NCBI RefSeq assembly: GCF_000328475.2
Contig: NC_026483.1
Coordinates: forward strand, 558,001-622,000
Direction of reading: 5' to 3'
Length of the DNA: 64,000 bases
Source: Mycosarcoma maydis
Taxonomy: Eukaryota > Basidiomycota > Ustilaginomycetes > Ustilaginales
Each line of letters opens with the position of its first letter. Position 1 is the stretch's first letter. The position numbers and the translations under genes were made by a program. Below the pieces are notes generated by a model. The model saw only the letters and a list, made by a program, of their open reading frames with translations, did no database searches and was not told where the DNA came from. Below are positions 10,474 through 20,636 of this stretch, one piece after another.

Positions 10474-12110
10474 TCATTTTTGATCGTCAGCATGGGTGCT
10501 TTTTGTGGGAGCGAAGCCTTTGCCCAACTTGGCGTTTTCGGCGTGATTAGGATCGGCTTTGGCGATAACGCGTTCGAGTGCGTCCAATCCACGATTGATC
10601 TGAGCGAGCTCGGGACCGTAGGAGATGCGGATGAACTTTTCGCAGGGAGACTGGACGATGTTCCGACGGTGAGCTGGGTTGATGTCGAAGGCGATGCCTG
10701 GTACGACGATGGTTTTCTCGCGCAGGAGCTCTTCGAACATGACCAGTCCGCTGTCGAGCGGCGAGGGGAGATTAGCAAGGCTGTGGGTGGACGCAAAAAG
10801 AGAAGAGATCAGTAATGTCACTTTGAGTTTAGGGTCGGATAGGAAGCGGAAGCCTACCTGAGCCAGATGTAGAAGGTTGCCTGAGGTTCCACCTTGACCT
10901 CGAGACCCATCTTCTTGAGTCTCGCCAGCACGTGCTGACGCTTGTGCCTAAAGAGCTTCTGGAGCGCGATCCTGTCCTGGTTGCAACGGTCGATGTCGAG
11001 CATCTGCAACGCCATACACTGCATAGGGTGGGATGTACCTCCGTCCAAGAACGAGCCAGACTGGTTGAGCGCCGTGATAATGTCTTTTGGACCAACCACC
11101 CAGCAGACCCTCCATCCAGGTAGACGGAAGCCTTTGGTCAGGCCGTCGATCAGAACCACGGGCGTCTCGTTGATATCGTCGATGTGTTCGGCGGCAGAAT
11201 TCGCACGGCCCAGAGGTCCTTCGTGCATGTACCATGAGTAAAACTCGTCAAGCAGGATCGTACAACCTAGCTCTTTGGACGTCTCTACAAGTCTCTTGAG
11301 CTCTTGACCTTCGATCAGCATACCGGTCGGGTTGCGCGGGTTCGACATGATCATAGCGCTCAAGCCACGACCCTTGATCTCCTTTCGCAAATCGTCGGTG
11401 CTGAGCTTGTATCGATCTTCCTCGGAAAGCACCGTTGGAATGGGCACGAGACTCTTGAACGCACTCAACATGCTTTCGTAGCTCGTATACTCAGGCAATT
11501 GATAGCCGCAGTTGACGTTTCCGATCACCGCCGCCAACCGAGTCATACCTGCGCGTCCACCGGGGACGATGCACACGTTGCTATAGTCGAATTTTTTGGT
11601 GTGGTTCTGTCGGAACGTCTGGTTGTAGTAGTTGGCCACTGCCTTTCGCAACGCCATGGTGCCCGTGTTGGGTGCATACTCGTGTACACCCTCGCCAAAC
11701 TCGCTCAGATCGAATTGAAGCATTCGAGGCACCCCTCCCTCGATGTTACCCACTTCGGGCGCTCCTTGGCCCATGTTGGCCCATTCCGGATTACCATAGT
11801 AGAAGCCGTTGCTGGTAGCACGGTCGGTGACGTAAATGACACCGGTAGAACCGGGATGTTCGATGGCGGGGAAGCGTTCACCAATTTCCTCTTGAGTCCG
11901 ATGCAAAGAGGATTGGAAGGCGTGCTTATCGGCAGACGAGATGTTAGAAGCCCGACGACCGTTGTGACCAGGGTGCGAACGGAAGATGCGGTGCGCTTCA
12001 GATTGATCTTCGTGCTGAATGGCGGAAAGTACGGCATCAGCGGTGGCCTTGAGCTTGTGCGCCACTTGATCGCCAATGGAGGCATCGCTTGATTCACCAT
12101 GAGGCGTCAT
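10474..12110 (-). CDS. PLP-dependent class I/II aminotransferase (2 exons)
   Basis: Fold-type I pyridoxal-phosphate aminotransferase. On the minus strand exon 1 is 12110-10858, the intron 10857-10781 (77 nt, GTAGGC...CACAG) and exon 2 10780-10474, together 519 residues. Motifs: SNPRNPTG at about 256-263 (Asn stacking on PLP), Asp288 in ILLDEFY, the Schiff-base Lys326 in LIDGLTKGFRLPGWR, and the substrate-carboxylate Arg expected in the C-terminal KFIRISYG. The first 100 residues are an extra helical region without a recognised domain. Exon 1 alone would stop directly after the donor, losing the small domain, so the intron is well supported. Substrate is not clear; aromatic, alanine or kynurenine-type specificity cannot be separated by eye. 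It is divergent from the ABC transporter gene. Confidence 0.86.
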
Positions 12111-13170
12111 GACTGCGAGCGATCTGTTCAGTCTACCTCGAATTCGCCGGAAGTGGTGAAGGAGGGGGGACAGGAAGAGCAGCGAGCGACGACAACTTGT
12201 ATAGCAAGCCGGCGCTACGGAGCACGGCCGACGGCAGGAAACTTGCGAAAGCTCACGCTATGTGTGAGGATCGCAACTGAGGCTGTGCTAGATTAACACG
12301 ACAGAGGAACGTGCTGGTGAGCTTCTGCGGAGGCGAGCTGCCGAATACAAGCCGTGAGTCAGCCTCTTTTGCCATTCGTGATTCACGATTGACAGCTCGG
12401 CAAATCGAAATCTGAGGCACTCGAGCAGAGTTAGAGCCGCCGGCTTAACTTTTTTCGTCCGCGTTGATCCGTGCAATTCACAGATTCGTGATTTCTTTTC
12501 TGGCAAGGCGTGTACACCGTCTGGCAACACACAACACACACGCTCGTGACACCTGGACCTTGGTTGGTCCGTCTCTTTCACTCTTTGTTCTGTCAAACGC
12601 CTTCTCTTTCAGGCGCTTCTGATAGCATCATCACAAGAGCCAACAATAGAGGCTCGTCCAGTCAAGGCAAAACACGTTTGGAAGAACTTGAGGAAGCTTC
12701 AATCTGACGAACACCGCACGGCATGCTAAAATTCAGGAACTCGGTTGCAGCTGGTCTCAATGCTAGATCATGGACAATTGACCAAGGGATGCGACCGAGC
12801 AGGAGGAGCATGATGAAACCATGTCCAGCAGATCGTGTTCGTACCTGTGGCAGGCATACACCTTCGTGACTGTGGCTGCCAAACAAGCCCAAAATCGCGG
12901 CTTCCGGAAGGGGAATCAGGAAGCGAAAACAACTCGCAGATCACGTGCTTTGATTAGGCTGCGGTGCTTCGAAAAATGTCGCAAGTGCTGATTGTTCAGC
13001 TTCGCCTAAATGCAAGCAAAAAAAGTGACACAGGCTCAACATCAAGAAGCATCTACCACCATCCTACATACTCATCAACAGAGCTTGCTCAACTCACTCG
13101 CTCAAAAGCGTACTTACGACCCGATCAGTACGCAGGCGTGTCACAGCTCGGTCTGCTGGGAAGCTTCACG
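12111..13170. other. divergent promoter region, aminotransferase / ABC transporter
   Basis: About 1.06 kb. It carries ATTCGTGATTCACGATT near 12376 and another TTCGTGATT near 12485. Sequence from 12976 on is open in frame with the ABC transporter and may be leader or coding (see that gene). No RNA gene was seen. Confidence 0.45.
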
Positions 13171-16100
13171 ATGGCGGATTCTTCTCCAGCCTGGCTCCTG
13201 ACGACGCCAAAACATGCCGACTTTGACCAGGCACTCACCGTTCTCCGCATCCTTCAGCCCGCCGCTATCCTTGTTATCGCTCTGGCATCGGTCTTACTAC
13301 AGCCAACGAAGGCGCTGCTCTGCCGCATCCTGTATCCACGCCGCTCCGACTATGACCAGTTGCGGGCAGAGGCTGAACGCGAAGAGGGCCATGATCGGGA
13401 TGTGCCACCTCAACCAACCCCTGTCATCGTGCCTGTTCGATCTCGCCGCCGTCTATTGACACAGTCAACACAGCTTGGCTTAGCCGCCACCTTTTTTGCA
13501 TCGGGTGTGCTCATCATCCTGCGCGCTGTATTGCCTCCTCAAGAATGGCAGCCTGATCTTCCTTTGTGGAGAGCCGTCGATGTACAGGCGCTTGGTGGAC
13601 TGCTCGCTTGGGGCTCCGTGGTCATCGCTGCATTGTGGGAGGAAAAGCAACGAGGTAGGGGAACCTACGGCAGAGGTAAGTCGGCATGGTCCGTGATTAT
13701 CGGCGCGTTCGCCGACATCTGTCTTGTCGTCCTCTACATGATCCCGAAAGAGCGCCGCGACCTGCCATCCACCAGTACATGGACCATTGCACAACTCGGC
13801 CTCGTCATTTTCCGTCTCATCCTTCTCTACCCCATCCTTATCCTTGCTTTGTCCTGGGACCGTGTCCGCTTTGTACGAGCTGCCGACCTTGCCAATCAAG
13901 CAGCGGCTGCCGATCATCCATCCTCGTCTCAATCACGCTCGGCTCACGACGAATCAACCAGCCTTCTTCAAGCGCCTGCCAACTCTAGCACTCCTTCATA
14001 TGGTGCAACTGGAACTAATGGCAACGCAAAGCAAAAGTCGGCGGCTAATTCAGGCACGCAGACTCCCAACCGAGATCCAAATGCCTCGATGGGCCTCACC
14101 GTTGCTGCTCAACCGCCTCCACCGACGTTCAGGGTCTTCCTCTACCGCATCCGCTTTCTCTTCCCCTACCTTTGGCCTTCCAAGTCCGTTCGACTCCAGC
14201 TCACTGCATTGGTCTGTGTCGCCCTGCTCCTGGGAGCACGTGTCGTCAACTTGTTTACTCCGCTCGCTCTCGGTAAGCTCGTCGATGACCTCTCAACAGG
14301 CTCTTCGCCTTGGCTCGATGTCGTCCTTTATGCTGGCCTCAAGATGCTGCAGGGTCAAGGAAGTTTGCTCACTGTGCTTCAGAACACCTTGTGGGTCCCC
14401 GTCGAGCAGTACTCGGACCGCATGATGAGTATGATGGCGTTTGAGCATCTACTCAACCTCAGCATGTCGTTCCACACCAAGAAAAAGACCGGCGAGGTGC
14501 TCAGAATCCTTGATCGTGGCAGCGCCATCAACAACTTTTTCCAGTATCTCCTCTTCAGCTTGCTACCCGTCTTTATCGACATCTTTGTTGCCATGATCTA
14601 CATGACACGCACCTTTAGCCCTGCCATCGGTGTCGCGCTCTTCTTCGTCATGGTCGCCTATACTTGGACCAGCATTCAGCTCACCACATGGCGTACCGGC
14701 CTTCGTCGCGCTATGAACAACAAGGACACCATCTGCAGGGCCATCTCTGCTGACGTGCTCATGAATTGGGAGACGGTCAAATGTCTTTCTGCCGAAGCCT
14801 ATGAAGCCGGGCGCTTCCGCAGTGCCCTCGAAGACTACCAGAAGGCCGAGTTCAAGGTGATCGGCAGTCTCAACATGCTCAACATGGTGCAAAACCTCAT
14901 TCTCGGTTTTGGAACCCTTTTCACCATCATGCTTGCGGCTGAAAGCGTTGTTCGTGGCGAGACGACTAGCTCTCAGTTTGTCGTGTTTGTCACCTATCTG
15001 CAACAGGTATACCAGCCTCTCTCGATGCTTGGCACTCTCTACCGCGTGGTGCAGCAGAATCTCGTCGACACGGATAAGCTCATGACGCTGCTCGAGGAGA
15101 AGACCGAAGTGCAAGATGTGCCCGGCGCCAAAGACCTTGTTGTCACGGATGGTGTCATTGAATTCCAGGATGTACGTTTCTCGTACGATGGCAAGGTCGA
15201 GGCGCTCAAAGGCTTGAGTTTCAAAATCGACCGTCACTCGAGTGTAGCTTTGGTCGGAGAATCAGGTGCCGGCAAGTCATCCGTTCTGCGCTTGCTATAC
15301 CGCTTTTATGACATCCAGTCGGGACGCATCCTCATCGATGGGCAAGACATTCGCAACGTGACACAGAGCTCGCTTCGACGCGCCATCGGCATCGTGCCCC
15401 AAGAACCTTCGCTGTTCAACAACGACATTCGCACCAACATTCTGTACGGTGACACCAAAGCGTCGGACGAGGCCGTTGAAGCCGCCGCTCTTGCGGCTCA
15501 GATCCACGACCGTATCCTGAGCTTCCCCGAAGGTTACGGCACTGTGGTAGGCGAGCGCGGTGTGCGTCTGTCTGGAGGCGAAAAGCAGCGCGTCGCCATT
15601 GCACGAACCATCCTCAAGAACCCTCCAATTTTGCTGTTGGATGAAGCGACTTCGGCGCTCGACAGTCAAACGGAGCGTCAATTGCAGTCTGCGCTCAACA
15701 ATCTCATGCAAGGCCGATCGAGCTTGACCATTGCGCACCGCCTGTCCACCATCATCAACTGTGATACTATCATTGTTATGGATGCCGGTCGTGTGGTGGA
15801 AGCGGGCTCGCATGCTGATCTGATCGCCCAGGGAGGCCTGTACAGCAAGATGTGGGAGCAGCAGATCAAGACGCAAAAGGAGCAGGAGGCGGCTGCAGCT
15901 GCGCAGGAGGCATCTCGTGAGGCGATTGAGGACACGGAAACGAGCACAGATGTTATCAGCAGAGAGGCGAGCAAGCAGGAGGCCGAGCTGCAGCCGGGTA
16001 TGCTCGGCATTGTTCCACCAGCGGTCACTGGCGAGCCAGGAGACCCGCTCAAGGAGGCTGGCGACGCTGGTCTAGCCAAGTTCTCCTCACAGCCGGAGGC

Positions 16101-16341
16101 CTCTGCCAGCGATGCCAGCGATGCCAGCGCTAGCAACGGTCTTCCCACCGCAGAATCGAAGCAAGCTGCCGAGACGAGTGGAAGCGGGTCAAGCTCTCCG
16201 TTGCTGCGAGGCGACTCGCCTTCTGGCTCCGATCCTGCCAACAGCGGCACTTTGAGCAAGGACGATAAAAAGAGGCAACAGAACCGCAAGAAGAATGCAA
16301 AGCGGCGTGAAAAGGAGAAGAACAGGAAGTCCAGTGGCTAG
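13171..16341 (+). CDS. HMT1: ABCB6/HMT1-type ABC half-transporter
   Basis: ABC half-transporter of 1056 residues resembling fission yeast Hmt1 and animal ABCB6 (vacuolar or organellar membranes; phytochelatin-metal, glutathione or porphyrin transport in relatives). Order: an N-terminal TMD0 of about five helices (residues 15-250), a hydrophilic linker, a six-helix type-1 exporter domain (about 310-620), then the ATPase. Walker A GESGAGKSS starts at residue 696; signature LSGGEKQR, Walker B ILLLDEATSALD and the switch His in AHRLSTI are intact. The tail of about 165 residues is Ala/Ser/Glu-rich and ends in a Lys/Arg cluster. I chose ATG 13171 (MADSS). The frame is open back to an ATG at 12976, giving 65 further basic residues that could be a targeting extension. 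Family secure, substrate inferred. Confidence 0.9.
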   Translation: MADSSPAWLLTTPKHADFDQALTVLRILQPAAILVIALASVLLQPTKALLCRILYPRRSDYDQLRAEAEREEGHDRDVPPQPTPVIVPVRSRRRLLTQSTQLGLAATFFASGVLIILRAVLPPQEWQPDLPLWRAVDVQALGGLLAWGSVVIAALWEEKQRGRGTYGRGKSAWSVIIGAFADICLVVLYMIPKERRDLPSTSTWTIAQLGLVIFRLILLYPILILALSWDRVRFVRAADLANQAAAADHPSSSQSRSAHDESTSLLQAPANSSTPSYGATGTNGNAKQKSAANSGTQTPNRDPNASMGLTVAAQPPPPTFRVFLYRIRFLFPYLWPSKSVRLQLTALVCVALLLGARVVNLFTPLALGKLVDDLSTGSSPWLDVVLYAGLKMLQGQGSLLTVLQNTLWVPVEQYSDRMMSMMAFEHLLNLSMSFHTKKKTGEVLRILDRGSAINNFFQYLLFSLLPVFIDIFVAMIYMTRTFSPAIGVALFFVMVAYTWTSIQLTTWRTGLRRAMNNKDTICRAISADVLMNWETVKCLSAEAYEAGRFRSALEDYQKAEFKVIGSLNMLNMVQNLILGFGTLFTIMLAAESVVRGETTSSQFVVFVTYLQQVYQPLSMLGTLYRVVQQNLVDTDKLMTLLEEKTEVQDVPGAKDLVVTDGVIEFQDVRFSYDGKVEALKGLSFKIDRHSSVALVGESGAGKSSVLRLLYRFYDIQSGRILIDGQDIRNVTQSSLRRAIGIVPQEPSLFNNDIRTNILYGDTKASDEAVEAAALAAQIHDRILSFPEGYGTVVGERGVRLSGGEKQRVAIARTILKNPPILLLDEATSALDSQTERQLQSALNNLMQGRSSLTIAHRLSTIINCDTIIVMDAGRVVEAGSHADLIAQGGLYSKMWEQQIKTQKEQEAAAAAQEASREAIEDTETSTDVISREASKQEAELQPGMLGIVPPAVTGEPGDPLKEAGDAGLAKFSSQPEASASDASDASASNGLPTAESKQAAETSGSGSSSPLLRGDSPSGSDPANSGTLSKDDKKRQQNRKKNAKRREKEKNRKSSG

Positions 16342-17490
16342 TCTAGATGTTTCATAGCAGCTCTCGTTTGAGTAAGGCGATGAGCCCTGCTCTACTCTCC
16401 TTTTTTTTACGTACAATGGTTCTTCTATGATCAAGATCATACTCTTTCGTCATTCGTTTTTTCACAATCTCAACACCCAATCTTGAAGAAAGGCTATGGC
16501 AATAGCAGATCGCGTACGTAGGAACTGAAGTCTGTGAGATACGAATCATAATGGTATTACGGATGACAAATGCGGTGATGTAGCGCGTGATGTATCGCGT
16601 GGTACTTGTGAGTGGTGTCCGTGGCGTATCAGTCGTGAGTATCTCTCTGGTCAGTGAGGCCCACTCGCGATAGCGCAAGTCACTGAGCCACGAGTGTGAG
16701 TGTTCACAAAACAACATCGTGCTGCGCTATTTCTGATACACACACAGCTGATTCGAACGTAGAAAATCATCGAAAAAGTGGGCCAGGCGGCGCTGCGTTT
16801 TCTGGAAACAAAGCTCAGCCTTGACCGGCATCCTCGAGCTGAGCGAGCATTCTGGAAATTCCGCTTAGGCATGCAGCCAGACGAGGTGCCACACACATTC
16901 AAGATTTCACGCGTTCTGGTTGAGACCTGAGACTCACACTGAGATTCACGATTCACGGACTCGTGACTAGTTATGAGAGAGTTGGTTGTCGCATCTGAAT
17001 CCAACCTTGAACTTTCACTCACGACTTCGGCAGCTCCGCGGCTTTCCGTCTGACCATTCCATTCGTTACGATCTGATCACATCACCAGACCCACGTCTCC
17101 TTCTAGAGATTGGCTTTGTTCGGAATTGGTGCTGAGTGCGTTTCATCAGAAGGCGCCACTTGGTCTCGTTTTGTCGATTCACGATTGGCTACCCATCATT
17201 ACTGTTGTTTATCACCTTCGTTCGTCTCATCGGCTGTCGCGCACGTCGAGACTCAGTTTGCAAGCCACGTACTACTCCAAATCACCTCGACTGTCGCTGT
17301 CAGCCTTGGGTGTCCGCCAGCTACTCGTCTATCCATCGGAGCGGCCATAGTTTCAGGACGTCCGCGGCATACAGCTTCTTTTACGCTCCTTCCTCCAAGT
17401 CACGTTGCAGAGTCGCTCTCATTTCTCCACTTTGCGCTATCTAGATAGGATAGAAATTAACACCGCTGGCACAGCGCTACCTTTTTCACC
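16342..17490. other. 1.15 kb intergenic region
   Basis: 3' side of the ABC transporter and promoter of the DUF2408 gene. It has scattered TCACGA-type units near 16690, 16945 and 17175. The last 250 bases are C/T-rich. No supported gene. Confidence 0.45.
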
Positions 17491-19878
17491 ATGTCGAGCA
17501 TGTCGAGCATCCCGCACGAGGAGCTGCCCATCCTCGAGGCGCTCATCAACATCCGAAACAGGCTCACCGCATTGAAAAAGGACAGCTCCGAGTTCATTCG
17601 ATCTCACGACGTTCAACAGCTCTATCAACAAGTCATCAAACAGGTGACCAAGCTCAACGCCGTACGAGACGAACAGCAGGCCAACGCACAGGCAACATCC
17701 ACCGCCAGCTCCACCTCGGATCACCACGAGCAAGCCGATCCATCCGATGCCAACGCCACAGACGATTCGCCCGTCCTCCAGCACAATCGAGTCGATACAA
17801 CGCTCAACGACGTCTTTTCTCTTCTTAGTCTCTTCTTCCTCACCATCGGACGCAGCCGAGAGTCTCCTGCCACCTTTTCTCAGCTAAGCTGTATGAAACA
17901 ATTGCTCGATCATCTGCAGGAGTCCGGTATCTACACCGAAGCCGACCTGCAACCTTTCGGCTCGCGTCTGACCGAGCTGCGCGAGATCATCCGCAGAGAC
18001 GGCGATGGCGGCCGACATCCGCCCCAACTCACCAAGCTTATGACGCGCAAACTAGAGACGTGCGAAAAGACAGTTCGTAAACTCGAGGGAACGCTCAAGG
18101 TACTTTCCGTCGAGCTCGTTCCCATCCATCAGAAGATCATCTCAATCCGTCGGCAACTGGCAGCAGCAGCAGCCAAGCCCAAACCGGCGCGAGCAGAAAT
18201 CAAGCAGTTGCAGGAAGAGCTTCGAAAGATCGACGCCAAGCGGGTCGATGGTAAGTTCTTGGGTCCCGGAGGCAGCTCGGTGCCCGCAGGTCAAGCGATC
18301 CTCGTCGGTCTATTGGAAGAGTGCTTCGAGATTTGCCACGACATGACGGTGCGCAACGACGAGGTTCCTATGACACTGCAGCCCATTTACGACCGACTTG
18401 TCGAGATCAAGTCACAACTCGAGCATCTCGTCTTGACACATCGATGGACGCTGCGAGAGACGGATCTTTGGAACTATCAGGTGACGCTCAAGGAGATCGA
18501 CCGACTGCGCGTCAATGGCAAGTTTGTCGACTCGGAGGGCAAACAGCCCGAGGGACAACTTGTTCTTCTCTACTTGCTTCGAAGATGCTACGGTCTCATC
18601 TACCGGCTCGTCGCTTCGTCCGAGCCCATCTCGGAAGAATTGATGCCCATCAGCAACAAGCTATCTACCGTGTCCAAATGCCTCAAAGAAGTCTCCAAGT
18701 ATGGAGGTCCCTTCACCATGCGCGATCTGTATCCCTACCGCTTGGCACTGCACCAGATCGATGGCATGCGAAGCAAAGTGCTCGACAAGGACGGCAACGA
18801 CACGGGTGTACGAAAGTGGCTCGGACGCGACGGCAGCGTGCCGGAAGGCCAGGCCATTCTCCGTGCGCAGTACGAAGAGGTGGAGCAGACGATCGAGGAG
18901 ATGCTCAACCGCGAAGATGACGATGATGATGACGAAGAGGAAGACATCTGGGACGGCGACACTGCTTCCAGTGCCAGTGTTTCTGGCACGGAATCCGCCG
19001 CATCGGATAGCGAAGACGACGGTGAAGGTCCCTCGGCTGATATGGTCCGGCAGGCATTGTTGGCACGAGGAGGACCCATGATCGGCATGGCACCACCAGA
19101 TCAACCAGCCACGCAGCCCAATTCGGCGGTAGCATCGCGCCATGCCAGTACGGCCTCGAGCTTGGCTGGTCGAGACAGCGGATTTGGCAGCGGATTCACC
19201 TCGATGACGCCACTCTCGGCTATGCCAGCTGCAACTCCTGCAGCGCCAACAAGTGGTCACGGCAGCATTGCTAGCTCCAGCGCTGCGACATTGCGCGCGG
19301 CTGCTACGAATGATACCAATGGAGCTCACAGTGCTGCAGATCTCGCAGCGGTGACGCCGATCGCGCCTGCAGCTCCATCTCCGAAACCAGTTATTGGCTC
19401 TCCTTCGAAGGCAGCAAAGTTGGAAGTGGATTCGGCTGCGGCGCCCGCCTCTTCTTCCGCAGTGTCGGCCATGACAAGCCCTATTCCAGCTGCTGTCGCT
19501 TCTCCCACCACATCGCAGATCCGACCACAAAAGATTGGTCGTGATTTCCGCGACGGCGTCGGCGACTTGACAGGTCTCAGCTCGCGCTCGCCTCCAGTCA
19601 ACGCAGCCGATGGCAAGACTTCTTCGCTGAGCGCTCTCGTTCAAGCCAGCTCTACGGCATCTATGTCAGCATCTGGCGGAGCAGAGCTTTTGCCACTGGG
19701 AGCTGCCCCACTCGCAGTCCCTACGCTGGGCATTCTGGAAGAGCAGAAGCGATCCGGCCCTGGAACGGGCACCCAGATCGACGCTCTGACTCAAGGGTTC
19801 AAGGACACTTCGATCAACGATGTGCTGTCGAGCTCCATCGCTACTGCAGACACTGCGCCGGGCAGCAGCACCCCTTGA
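17491..19878 (+). CDS. DUF2408 / UPF0662 family protein
   Basis: A 795-residue protein whose first 465 residues match the fungal UPF0662 (DUF2408) family, to which yeast YPL260W belongs. The domain is helical throughout, with repeated modules such as ELPILEALINIRNRLTALKK, RLVEIKSQLEHLVLT and QIDGMRSKVLD, and three copies of a phrase like DG(K/N)F..G...PEGQ.IL (near residues 255, 345 and 450), hinting at internal repeats. After it come an acidic patch (DDDDDDEEEDIWDGD, about 477-492) and a 300-residue Ala/Ser/Pro-rich tail, presumably disordered. The start ATG 17491 has a strong CACC context. No biochemical role is established that I can name; relatives are described as cytoplasmic and cell-cycle or metabolite-linked only loosely. 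Confidence 0.85.
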   Translation: MSSMSSIPHEELPILEALINIRNRLTALKKDSSEFIRSHDVQQLYQQVIKQVTKLNAVRDEQQANAQATSTASSTSDHHEQADPSDANATDDSPVLQHNRVDTTLNDVFSLLSLFFLTIGRSRESPATFSQLSCMKQLLDHLQESGIYTEADLQPFGSRLTELREIIRRDGDGGRHPPQLTKLMTRKLETCEKTVRKLEGTLKVLSVELVPIHQKIISIRRQLAAAAAKPKPARAEIKQLQEELRKIDAKRVDGKFLGPGGSSVPAGQAILVGLLEECFEICHDMTVRNDEVPMTLQPIYDRLVEIKSQLEHLVLTHRWTLRETDLWNYQVTLKEIDRLRVNGKFVDSEGKQPEGQLVLLYLLRRCYGLIYRLVASSEPISEELMPISNKLSTVSKCLKEVSKYGGPFTMRDLYPYRLALHQIDGMRSKVLDKDGNDTGVRKWLGRDGSVPEGQAILRAQYEEVEQTIEEMLNREDDDDDDEEEDIWDGDTASSASVSGTESAASDSEDDGEGPSADMVRQALLARGGPMIGMAPPDQPATQPNSAVASRHASTASSLAGRDSGFGSGFTSMTPLSAMPAATPAAPTSGHGSIASSSAATLRAAATNDTNGAHSAADLAAVTPIAPAAPSPKPVIGSPSKAAKLEVDSAAAPASSSAVSAMTSPIPAAVASPTTSQIRPQKIGRDFRDGVGDLTGLSSRSPPVNAADGKTSSLSALVQASSTASMSASGGAELLPLGAAPLAVPTLGILEEQKRSGPGTGTQIDALTQGFKDTSINDVLSSSIATADTAPGSSTP

Positions 19879-20636
19879 AGGAAGATGGTGAGCATGCTGT
19901 TTCCATTATCGTCACCATTCACCTTTTCCCATCTTCACCAATGGACGCTAGATTTTTAAGCCAGATGGAGCTGCATCGAAGATGCCGTGTGTGTGCTCCT
20001 GGCGTGGGTCCGTTTCGAAACTGAGCCCGAGTGACTGCGATGGCTCGATGTGAGCAAGAAGATCGAACGAGCGGTGAGCTTTGTCGAATTGCGGTGGTCT
20101 TTGTTCGTCGATCTTCCGTGCGAGCAGAAAATAAAAATAAAAACAGGCCGAAGCGATCAGGCGATGAGTGAACACAATCCCGGGAAAAAAAACAAACACG
20201 GGAGACACGCGCTGAGCACACAAGTCACAAAAGCCCATTCGTTACGATGCGGTCAATCACTCACGAATCTGAATCGTGAATAGGCCAATCGTAAAAGAAT
20301 TCCTGTTCAACTTGGAGAATTCTTCTTCCCTTCCTCGTTCAACCACGACAAATCTCACCTTCTTAACACTTGTTAGACACAAGTCAACTTCAAAGACTGC
20401 TCATTGCGGCTTTAAGGCCCAGCAAAAGACATGCAGTGATCCCAGCACGTCAATGTGTATGTCGCTTTGCCTAGACAGCATCATCTGTACAAGTGGTCAT
20501 TTTTACAACACCCACTTCATTTCGGCTCGAGGCACATACTCTTGTTCCTCCCTGCATCACGGTCTTCTCAACAGCAGCGGCAGCAGACCTCACATAGACC
20601 ATCTTTCGCTTCATTAAACTGTGCGCCAAGGTAAAC
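19879..20636. other. intergenic region before nucleoporin gene
   Basis: About 760 bases with one heptamer group at 20258-20281 (TCACTCACGAATCTGAATCGTGAAT) and an A-rich tract near 20130-20200. No gene seen. Confidence 0.45.
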
